This document shows positions 11,881-21,022 of a stretch of DNA of 64,000 bases, in pieces (position 1 is the stretch's first letter; every line of letters starts with the position of its first letter). This DNA comes from Quercus robur (taxonomy: Eukaryota > Streptophyta > Magnoliopsida > Fagales > Fagaceae): assembly GCF_932294415.1 (NCBI RefSeq), contig NC_065535.1, forward strand, positions 66,981,862 to 67,045,861, given 5' to 3'. Below the pieces are notes generated by a model. That model did no database searches and was not told where the DNA came from. It saw only the letters and a list, made by a program, of their open reading frames with translations. The translations under genes and the position numbers were made by a program.

Positions 11881-13105
11881 TGGTTTTTAGACCCAGAATG
11901 TTTAATGAACCGTAAAAGGAAGAGGTTCAAGATTTTTGAGATCGGACCGAGGTTGAACCATAATGACATCATAATTAATTTAATAATTATTTAAAATATA
12001 AATAAATATATTAAATTAGTACAAATATTTAAAAAATTAACTAAAATAGTGCAATTAAATATAGAGATCTATTATTCCTTTATAGAAACAAAGAGATCTA
12101 TCTTTCAAATGTATTTTCTATATCATTACTTTAAGAAATATTAAATCCTAGTATTTTTTTTTATGTTGATTAGTTAAACTTGTGATAATATCTAATAATA
12201 TAACAATTAGAATAATATATATATATATATATATATAAAATGGTATTTGTGTAATTGTGTTGCATGTCCGCAACGTGGCACTTATGAAATTACGAATGCG
12301 TTAATTTTTTTTTTTTTTTAAGTGATGAACAGATGATATTTGTATTGCATGTCTACAACGTGGCACTCTAGGAATATAAGAATTAATTATTTTCTTTAAA
12401 ATAAAAAGCAAAACATAAAAAGTTAAAAACTTCAAGCACTAGCAAATCAAAATGCGGCAACTCCAATAAATTCTCCCGCTTACCCCACCTACTACCCCAC
12501 TTGACCACTTCTCTTTCTTTACTTTTGGTTGCTGAAGCCATATTTCATTATTCAATCATTCTCCTTTTTGTTCTTCTGTCTTGAGTTCTCTGTCTCTCTC
12601 TGCAGCAAATTTGAAGATTGTGAATCAACGAAACTTAAGCACCTTCAAAAATTATCAGATCTCCATCCGATCTTTATTCTTCTTCATGTTCTTTCATTTA
12701 TTTTTCACTTCTTCTAGATCTGTTCATAATTTCATACCGGTGTATTGGCCAAAATAACTGGAAAAGCTGAAACAAAAAGAAACCGTCCGAACTGCAAAAA
12801 CTGGTCATAGTTCTAAGAACTGTACGGTTCGACACTGTTCGAACGGTTTCATGCTTTTTTCGCATAGAGAGGTTCTAGAGCTAAAAGAATTGCAATGGTA
12901 AGAGGTTTACGGTTAACTAGGTCGGACCGTACGGTCCGGTTCAAGTTTGAGAACCTTGACCCAGGGCCTAGACTAGGTCTAAGCTACTTAGGCCATTGTG
13001 TAATCCTCCCAATAGAGAAAGAACCCTAAATTTTGGGGCAAAATTTGATTTTTTAAAAAAAAATTAGAGATATAGAAAAAAAAAAAAAGAAAGAAGAAGA
13101 AGAAG
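11881..13105. other. Non-coding AT-rich stretch
   Basis: No gene is supported. It holds an (AT)n run near 12210-12235, two copies of a GCATGTC..CAACGTGGCAC motif at about 12263-12285 and 12344-12367, and GC-richer edges that share CGGACCG words (11945 and 12925-12940). That might mark an old terminal-inverted-repeat element, but the ends cannot be set. Confidence 0.4.
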
Positions 13106-13106
13106 G

Positions 13107-13521
13107 GAAAATTACACTTTACCATCTTAAATTATACCACATATTACACTTTATACCCTAAACTTTTTGAGTGCATGTTTTGCACCCTAAATTATGACCC
13201 TCCTTACACTTTGCACTCCGACGTTAAATTTGGCGTTAACTTGGATGGAAATTCAAAGTATAGCGTGTAAAGTGTAATAAGGAATATAGTTTAGGGTAAT
13301 AAAATGTAATTTTCATTTGTTTTTAATGGATTGAGAAGATGAGCAATTAGGTCTTTTCACATAGTGTCATACTTTTCCATCCAAGTTAACACCAAACTTA
13401 ATGTCGGGGTTGCAAAGTGTAACAGAAGTCATAGTTTATGGTGCAAAATGTGCATTCAAAAATTTTAGGGTGCATCTATCCAAAAAAAGAAGTTTAAGGT
13501 ACAAAATGTAACATTGGGTAT
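13107..13521. mobile_element. Left part of a palindromic non-coding repeat, split by Tat element 1
   Basis: It starts with an ATTACACTTTACC-type arm and contains inverted echoes (GTGTAAAGTGTAAT). The missing right end (TATAGTTTAGG...AAAGTGTAATT) lies at 25555-25590, directly after the retrotransposon. A full relative is at 57705-58112 and a fragment at 28690-28765. Confidence 0.7.
13517..13521. repeat. Target site duplication GGTAT, left
   Basis: GGTAT stands directly before TGTAGG of the left LTR and recurs at 25555-25559 directly after the right LTR end CACA. Confidence 0.9.
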
Positions 13522-14244
13522 TGTAGGGGGGCGGTTTTGGGGCTCAGGCCCAACAGGCGGGTGGTTCTGGCCCAAAAGTCCCTCAACAATGAATTTGTAG
13601 AGAGTAGGTTACAGAACTAGGTCTTTGACAGAGGAAACGTAGTTATGGCCAAGCCATGCAACCAGTTGGACGTAAGGATATTCCTTCAAACTTTTTGGAA
13701 TAACGGTCCCTGGGGCTGTTTCTTCTACTTCTTCCTCCCTTCTCTCTCTTTTTCTTTTTCTTCTTTCTGCTTTCGATCCCATTTCCATGGGGATTTCCTT
13801 CTCTTATATATCATCCTCCCTAAGATCATGACCCTACACTTGTCAGCCGTCTGACCCTCTACTTGAGTACCTGTCCCATAGGTCATCCTTCCTCTTTTCT
13901 GTGAGTTGCACTGGCCAAGAGGATTCTGCGTTCCTGTCCCTTCCACATTAATGCGGCTGGAAAAGTAGTTCCTTGGCATTTAATGCGGCAGCTGTGGTTG
14001 CCCCCCTTCATGAACGTCACGCACTATTCCCTCATGTTGGGTGACCTTTCGCCAGGTATGGAGTGCGAACTTGACACTCATTTGGCGAGTCCGAGGAGGT
14101 ACTCCTCCTCGGACGCCCCTAAGCAGGCCCGGCCCATTACGGTTGGGATGGGATATCCTACGCCCATGCCTTTTCTTCTTATTGTGGCTGGGCTTGGTAC
14201 ATGTACTATGGCCCAATATTAGCTGACAGATTTTACCCCCCACA
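13522..14244 (-). repeat. 3' LTR of Tat element 1
   Basis: It is nearly identical to 24826-25554. On the plus strand it runs from TGTAGG to CCCACA. It contains a TATATAAG box on the minus strand near 13803-13810 and a hairpin of two 10-bp arms (TCCGAGGAGG and its complement, loop TACT) at 14090-14113. Confidence 0.95.
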
Positions 14245-14260
14245 ATAGCCCCTCAAAATG
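14245..14260 (-). other. Polypurine tract of Tat element 1
   Basis: Minus strand reads TTTTGAGGGGCTAT directly before the 3' LTR. Element 2 has TTTTGAGGGGTTAT in the same position, just left of 43151. It would prime plus-strand DNA synthesis. Confidence 0.75.
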
Positions 14261-14528
14261 CCTGCCTTTTTCTGGGTCCGAGGAGAAAAGGCGGGATTTT
14301 GATGCTCACTAGACGGCTCGGGGTGAACCACTGCTTCACACGTGTAAGGGGGGGAAAGCACGCCTTTACGTGCCTCATTAATGCTGTGGGCAGTTAATGG
14401 CCCAGGGGACAGTAACTGCAGCTTTCGAGGTTTTACACTCGCCCAATCCAACGGTTGGAGGCAGGATCTACGGTGGACAGCGCTTCACGTGCCTTAGACG
14501 CGAGTGCGTCTGTTCAACTTCTACCGAG

Positions 14529-14664
14529 TATAATAGGCTTTGAGGGCGTTCGTCTCCCACTTTTGACGAGCATTCCAATATTCAGAACTTCTCAGAGCTT
14601 ATTCCTTCAGTCCGTTCTTACTTCCGCTGCCATTCTCTTGAAGACTCCTTCGAGCCTCTTACTC
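14529..14664 (+). promoter_or_regulatory. Probable promoter and 5' leader exon of the antisense gene
   Basis: TATAATAG at about 14529 is followed by a leader ending in a donor ACTC/GTAAGT at 14664/14665. The acceptor TTTTTAG at 14726 opens the coding exon. Element 2 has a TATATAAG box at 42876-42869 and an equivalent leader intron, which supports the gene having its own promoter inside the 3' region of the element. Confidence 0.45.
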
Positions 14665-14737
14665 GTAAGTGCGCGCTTCTTCTCCATTATTCTTCATTAA
14701 TCGTACTGCCTTCAAGTTGTTTTTAGGATTAGAGGGG

Positions 14738-17183
14738 ATGGGTAGGCTTGAGAAAATGGTAGATTCTCCGGCCGGTATGGCGGGCTTCAGGGCGAAGTAT
14801 CGTATCCCACCGGAGGTAGGTTTAGAGTACTGTCATCTGGAGGACATTTTGCTCAAACGGAGAACGGGAGAAGTCGCAATTCCAATGATAGCCTTCGTGG
14901 AAGGAGGAATGACTATTCCAATGGGGAGAATAACTAGGGATTACCTACGTGGTCATAGATTGGCCCCCCATCAATGCACCGCTAATCTGTTCCGGATCCT
15001 GGGGTGTGTCGAAACCCTGAACGATCAGATGAACCTCGGCCTCTCATGGCACGACGTGGTTCATCTTTATGAATGCCATAAGCTCGGCGACACATACTAT
15101 CTAAAGTCTAGGACTGACGAAGTGAGGTTGATATCCTGCCTTCCGAAGTCCAACAAAGGCTTGAAGGATGACCATTTGATCGTCTCCGGGCCATGGTATG
15201 ACGGCCCTCACTGTCCGACTAGGGCGGGAAAGCCAGGTGGGGTGTCGTAGAACTAGATTCCGTGGGGAGGACTTTGGTTTCAGGCCCCTCCCCCTCTTTT
15301 TCCTTTCTTATTTTAAACTTGTTGGTTTGGTTGCATGTCTCCTCGGACTAACATAAATCTTTTAACGGCCTTTGCAGACAAGGGACGAACGACTCCTCGG
15401 CTGAGCCTAGTCAATATCCCGGCCCTAAATTACCTCCTGAGGTCCGAGATTTTCGTTAGCGAGGACGGACAACTACGGTCGGCTCCTTTGATTTTGGATT
15501 ACACTCCGCTCACTCGAGCCCAGGTAGAGGCCGGACAAGCTATAAGGGCCGGTAGTCCGAGATTAGCACGGATTGACGTGTCCATACCGGGGTTCCTCGC
15601 TGATACAGACTTGCCTCCTATCCAGTTACCTCCCCAACATGTCTTTCCCCCCAGTAGTTATCCCAGAGGAGGAGGCCGGCTCTTCACATTCATCCTTAGA
15701 GGACCAGATAGACCAGTTCCAATTTACTGAGGAAGGGGAGGCCTCGGTCAGAGTAGTAGAGATCTCCGACTCTGACGCTGATTTAGACCGTGCCTCAGCG
15801 GCTGCTGGTACTGGTTTGGTCATCGCACAACCTGATCTCAGCGAGGACACAGAAGAAGAGGAAGGAATGGACCTCCAGCCGAGGACTGGCCTCAGGGGTC
15901 TTCTATCCAACAGGTCCAAAGGGCAGACCTCCAAGGAAGTCTTGAAAGGACAAACCGTCCCCAAAGCCCCCGCTCCCCCTCCCCCTCCCCCGTCAGGTGC
16001 GGCGCTGAAACCTATGCCTAACCTAAGGCGAAAAAGGCCTGTAGAAGAGACGGAGGAGGGAGAGGTTGCCCGTGAGAAAGCCGGGCCTAAAAAGAAGGGC
16101 AAGGACACGAAAGAGCCCCGAGAGAAAAGGACCAGGTCCATTGAGAGCCGAGATGAGGCGGCCACTCCGAGGGGACCACGAACATGGTCTCCTCGGATCG
16201 AGCTAGATGGCGCTCCAATCCTCTGGGATGCGACCCTATGGGAGTCCCAGCGAGAGCAAGCCTCGTTCATGGCCGAGGCACTGCAGCAGCCTCTTCTCTT
16301 GCCCCGTGATATGGAAGGCCTTAGGAAGATTCGTCAGCCAGAACTTTTCATGTCACTGGAGAGGGACATGGCTGTGGTAAGTGGAATCTTCTATCTTGTC
16401 TCTGTGTTGAGAACCTTCTTATTGTCTTATCTTGGTATCGTCTTCATTTCCATCTGAGCGCAGGTCACTCAACAAATTTATGTTGCTGAGGAGTGGGCCA
16501 AGAAGGCCCGTGAGGATATGCATAGGGACGCTCAGTCCCGTGCTGCGGCTGAGAGGGTCGCCGGCGATCTCAAGCGAGATCTTGATCGTCAGGATAATGA
16601 GCTAAAAGTGGTGAGAAAGGCCAATGCGAGCGCAGAGGCTGGCTTGAAGAATGCTGAAAAGCAAGCCGACGAGCTGCGCAAGCAGCTCCGTCATTCTGAG
16701 GAAAAACTATCAGCGGAGCAACAGGCGGTTTCGGAGCTTAAGGCTGAGCTTGCAAGGGCCAAGGAGGAAGCTCGCTTGTCCAGGGAGGTTGCCGAGAAGG
16801 CTGTGGCGGCTTCGTATGAACGTGGAGTTCACGATACTGAGGAGAGACTGGCCGAGGAAGTTGCCACCGTCTGCAGGGAATACGTCACCTCGACCTGGGG
16901 ATTGGCCATGGATAGGGCAGCCGTCCCCGTAGATTCTGATCTCAGGAAGACTAAGAACATCTTTTTCCCTGCGGAAATACGTGAGATTCCTGGCGAGGTC
17001 GCCTCCACTGAGCTTCTTCCAGCAGGTTCCTCCATTCCCGAGACTGGGGGCACGGAGCAAGCTACGCAGGGCCAGTCACCCGAGGACAGTCTTCGCATCA
17101 GTGAGATCCTTGCCCAGGCCCAGGAGATCGCCCCGGAGAACCGAGCAACGGATGATCAGCCAGCCCCGGCTCAGGGCCCTTAG
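14738..17183 (+). CDS. Antisense gene of Tat element 1: exons 14738-15236, 15378-16376, 16464-17183, one frameshift
   Basis: The predicted product is about 738 residues if the frameshift is ignored. Exon 1 has FRAKYRIPPEV, then IPMIAFVEGGMTIPMGR, resembling the plant putative gypsy-type transposon domain (PF04195 type). Exon 2 carries an acidic stretch, a proline run and lysine/arginine-rich clusters that look like nuclear localisation signals. Exon 3 is a long coiled coil with a glutamine/proline-rich tail. Intron 1 (15237-15377, phase 1) and intron 2 (16377-16463, phase 0) have GT...AG ends and are found at the same codons in element 2. The reading frame shifts by one base in a C6 run near 15645. 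ATG at 14738 is the first after the leader acceptor. Biochemical role unknown. Confidence 0.7.
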
Positions 17184-17439
17184 GGACGTGGAATAGGAAC
17201 TCGTCTGTTTTGCTTTTTGTACTCCATTTTGTTTGATCCTCACTAATATTCTTGAACTGAGTTACTTTGAACATTATATGACAACAGTTCTTTCGTTATA
17301 CATATCGCTGCTTTATTCTATTTTGTTTTCCTCATGAATGGATATTGGTTTTGCCTTTTTATTACTGAAAATCAAGCAATAATGAATGAATACGTTAGAA
17401 TGGCGACGCTTTGTAATTGGGAAAAAAAGATTACAATGC

Positions 17440-19400
17440 TGACTTCTCCCAAGTCCATGGCTAAGAATCCGCGCAGGACTTGGGCTCCCTTTAACGCTTT
17501 TTGAGAATCATAAACGGTTAACACTTACTGAGAATTGTTGCGTGGTTAATTTCCCCCAAGTCTGTGGTCCGAGGAGCCATGCAGGACTTGGGTTCTGTTT
17601 AACACTTACCGAAAATTGTTACGTGGTTAATTTCCCCCAAGTCTGTGGTCCGAGGAGCCATGCAGGACTTGGGTTCTGTTTAACACTTACGGAGAATTGT
17701 TGCGTGGTTAATTTCCCCCAGTCTGTGGTCCGAGGAGCCATGCAGGACTTGGGTTCTGTTTAACACTTACTGAGAATTGTTGCGTGGTTAATTTCCCCCA
17801 AGTCTGTGGTCCGAGGAGCCATGCAGGACTTGGGTTCTGTTTAACACTTACTGAGAATTGCTGCGTGATTAATTTCCCCCAAGTCTGTGGTCCGAGGAGC
17901 CATGCAGGACTTGGGTTCTGTTTAACACTTACTGAGAATTGCTGCGTAGTTAATTTCCCCCAAGTCTGTGGTCCGAGGAGCTATGCAGGACTTGGGTTCT
18001 GTTTAACACTTACTGAAAATTGTTGCGTGGTTAATTTCCCCCAAGTCTGTGGTCCGAGGAGCCATGCAGGACTTAGGTTCTGTTTAACACTTACCGAAAA
18101 TTGTTGCGTGGTTAATTTCCCCCAAGTCTGTGGTCCGAGGAGCCATGCAGGACTTGGGTTCTGTTTAACACTTACTGAGAATTGTTGCGTGGTTAATTTC
18201 CCCCAGTCTGTGGTCCGAGGAGCCATGCAGGACTTGGGTTCTGTTTAACACTTACTGAGAATTGTTGCGTGGTTAATTTCCCCCAAGTCTGTGGTCCGAG
18301 GAGCCATGCAGGACTTGGGTTCTGTTTAACACTTACTGAGAATTGCTGTGTGGTTAATTTCCCCCAAGTCTGTGGTCCGAGGAGCCATGCAGGACTTGGG
18401 TTCTGTTTAACACTTACTGAAAATTGTTGCGTGGTTAATTTCCCCCAAGTCTGTGGTCCGAGGAGCCATGCAGGACTTGGGTTCTGTTTAACACTTACTG
18501 AGAATTGTTGCGTGGTTAATTTCCCCCAAATCTGTGGTCCGAGGAGCCATGCAGGACTTGGGTTCTGTTTAACACTTACTGAGAATTGCTGCGTGATTAA
18601 TTTCCCCCAAGTCTGTGGTCCGAGGAGCCATGCAGGACTTGGGTTCTGTTTAACACTTACCGAGAATTGTTGCGTGGTTAATTTCCCCCAAGTCTGTGGT
18701 CCGAGGAGCCATGCAGGACTTGGGTTCTGTTTAACACTTACGGAGAATTGTTGCGTGGTTAATTTCCCCTAAGTCTGTGGTCCGAGGAGCCATGCAGGAC
18801 TTGGGTTCTGTTTAACACTTACCGAAAATTGTTGCGTGGTTAATTTCCCCCAAGTCTGTGGTCCGAGGAGCCATGCAGGACTTGGGTTCTGTTTAACACT
18901 TACTGAGAATTGCTGCGTGGTTAATTTCCCCCAAGTCTGTGGTCCGAGGAGCCATGCAGGACTTGGGTTCTGTTTAACACTTACTGAGAATTGTTGCGTG
19001 GTTAATTTCCCCCAAATCTGTGGTCCGAGGAGCCATGCAGGACTTGGGTTCTGTTTAACACTTACTGAGAATTGCTGCGTGATTAATTTCCCCCAAGTCT
19101 GTGGTCCGAGGAGCCATGCAGGACTTGGGTTCTGTTTAACACTTACCGAGAATTGTTGCGTGGTTAATTTCCCCCAAGTCTGTGGTCCGAGGAGCCATGC
19201 AGGACTTGGGTTCTGTTTAACACTTACGGAGAATTGTTGCGTGGTTAATTTCCCCTAAGTCTGTGGTCCGAGGAGCCATGCAGGACTTGGGTTCTGTTTA
19301 ACACTTACCGAAAATTGTTGCGTGGTTAATTTCCCCCAAGTCTGTGGTCCGAGGAGCCATGCAGGACTTGGGTTCTGTTTAACACTTACTGAAAATTGTA
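17440..19400. repeat. 81-bp tandem array, about 23 good units, with a 6-unit higher-order repeat
   Basis: The core GTCTGTGGTCCGAGGAGCC recurs from 17560 to 19340 at 81-bp steps (80 bp twice, at 17641-17721 and 18126-18206). A degenerate unit precedes the array at about 17450. Because 81 is 27 codons, a plus-strand frame stays open over many units, which is a consequence of the period and not evidence of a protein. The array separates the 3' end of integrase (19433, minus) from the 3' end of the antisense gene (17183, plus). Confidence 0.98.
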
Positions 19401-19432
19401 CAGTAAAACGACGTTAAGTAAAGTATTTTCCA

Positions 19433-21022
19433 TTAATAAAAGTACCTTTTCAGGTTATTTACATTCCATGGACGTGGCACTACATGTTCGTCCAAGTCTT
19501 TCAAATAGTACGCTCCAATGCCAGCCACAGAGGTTATACGGTATGGACCCTCCCAGTTTGGTCCGAGCTTTCCCCATGCAGGGTTCCTCGCGTTGCCCAG
19601 GACTTTCCTCAGCACCAGGTCCCCAGGCGTCAAGGGTCTCGACTTCACCTTGGCGTCATAGCCCTGCTTGAGCTTTTGTTGATACTGAGCTAGATGCACC
19701 ATCGCACAGTCCCTTCTCTCGTCAAGGAGGTCCAGGCTTTTTTCTAGAAGCCCATTGTTAACAATGGGGTTGAATGTGGCAGTCCTCTGGGAGGGAAAGT
19801 TTATCTCTAATGGGATGACGGCCTCGGCCCCGTAGGTCAACGAAAATGGGGTTTCTCCCGTGGATCGGCGGGGCGTGGTGCGATACGTCCACAAGACGTG
19901 GGCGAGCTCTTCAACCCACCTCCCTTTCGCGTCGTCCAACCTCCTCTTCAGCCCACTCACTATGGTTTTGTTGATTGCCTCTGCTTGCCCATTACTCTGC
20001 GGATAGGCTGGGGTAGAGTACCTGTTGATAATCCCCAGTTCACTGCAATATTTCCTAAAGGCCTTGCTATCAAATTGCAGGCCATTGTCCGAGATTAGGG
20101 TGTGTGGGGTACCGAACCGGGTGACGATGTTTTTCCAGATAAACTTCTTGACATCAACGTCCCTAATGTTTGCCAGCGCTTCAGCCTCGACCCATTTCGT
20201 GAAGTAATCGGTGCCGACGAGAAGAAACTTCTTGTTCCCGGCACCTTTGGGGAACGGACCTAATATGTCTAGGCCCCATTGTGCGAATGGCCAGGGGCTG
20301 GACAACGGGTTAAGTACCCCACCCGGCTGATGTATATTCGGAGCGAACCTCTGGCATTGGTCACACTTCTTCACATATTCCAGAGCCTCTTTATGCATGC
20401 TCGGCCACCAGTAACCCAGCGTCATAGCCCTGTGGGAGAGGGACCGACCCCCCGTATGGCTTCCGCAAATACCCTCGTGTAGCTCCTCCAGAATGAGTTC
20501 AGTAGCCCCTGGGTGCACACACAGCAAGTATGGCCCTGAGAACGAACGTCTGTAAAGCTTGGAGTCCTCAGACAACCAGAATCGAGAAGCCCTCCTCCTG
20601 ATTTTGTCGGCCTCGACTTTGTCGTCCGGTAAGGAATCGTACTTCAAGAATCGGACAAGAGGGTCCATCCAGCTTGGTCCCTCAACGACGTTATGTACCC
20701 GAATACCGTTAGCGTCCTCTTCCATGGGGCGGCAGAGGTCCTCGACCAAAATAACCCGCGGAAGGGGCTGAGCCGAGGATGTGGCCAGTGTTGCCAGAGA
20801 ATCGGCGTGGGTATTCCCGCTTCTGGGTATATGTGTTAAATGGAAGTCTTCGAAGTGCGCTTGTAGGCGTTTAGCTCGGGCAAGGTACCGCTGCATTCTT
20901 TCATCTTTCGCCTCCAATTCCCCGCTTACTTGCCCCACTATGAGTCTCGAGTCCGAGAATATGCTAGCGCATTTTCCACCCAACCTCCGGATCATGGACA
21001 TCCCCTCCAGCAGTGCCTCGTA
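19433..21022 (-). CDS. Pol part 2 of Tat element 1: rest of second RNase H and integrase
   Basis: This is the same frame as the upstream pol block, continued after a TAG at 21025-21023. Counted from a methionine at 21001 it has 522 residues. It starts inside the second RNase H (SDSRL near residue 17 and HADSLA near 65, both with catalytic aspartates). The integrase zinc finger follows (H182, H190, C213, C216), then the catalytic core with LDILG (D245), SDNG (D305) and NGQAE (E341), and a C-terminal GPY/F-type module with NWEGPYRI near 482. Integrase joins the cDNA to host DNA. The catalytic residues are all present. It is likely made only as part of the long readthrough product. Confidence 0.9.
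   Translation of the reverse strand, partial: YEALLEGMSMIRRLGGKCASIFSDSRLIVGQVSGELEAKDERMQRYLARAKRLQAHFEDFHLTHIPRSGNTHADSLATLATSSAQPLPRVILVEDLCRPMEEDANGIRVHNVVEGPSWMDPLVRFLKYDSLPDDKVEADKIRRRASRFWLSEDSKLYRRSFSGPYLLCVHPGATELILEELHEGICGSHTGGRSLSHRAMTLGYWWPSMHKEALEYVKKCDQCQRFAPNIHQPGGVLNPLSSPWPFAQWGLDILGPFPKGAGNKKFLLVGTDYFTKWVEAEALANIRDVDVKKFIWKNIVTRFGTPHTLISDNGLQFDSKAFRKYCSELGIINRYSTPAYPQSNGQAEAINKTIVSGLKRRLDDAKGRWVEELAHVLWTYRTTPRRSTGETPFSLTYGAEAVIPLEINFPSQRTATFNPIVNNGLLEKSLDLLDERRDCAMVHLAQYQQKLKQGYDAKVKSRPLTPGDLVLRKVLGNARNPAWGKLGPNWEGPYRITSVAGIGAYYLKDLDEHVVPRPWNVNNLKRYFY

Noticed and set aside
13645..13979. Open frames in the LTR of element 1, repeated at 24913-25164
   Set aside because: They lie within LTR sequence present at both ends and do not resemble proteins.
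15626..16270. Minus-strand open frame of 214 codons
   Set aside because: It is the reverse shadow of exon 2 of the antisense gene, whose GC-rich codons leave the opposite strand open.
17542..19258. Long open frames of 73-167 codons in repeated 27-residue units
   Set aside because: The 81-bp period keeps any stop-free frame open. Frames break at 80-bp units, and the same array in element 2 is not open. It is a repeat, not a protein.
17440..19400. CRISPR-like direct repeats
   Set aside because: Units are contiguous without unique spacers, and the DNA is plant nuclear.
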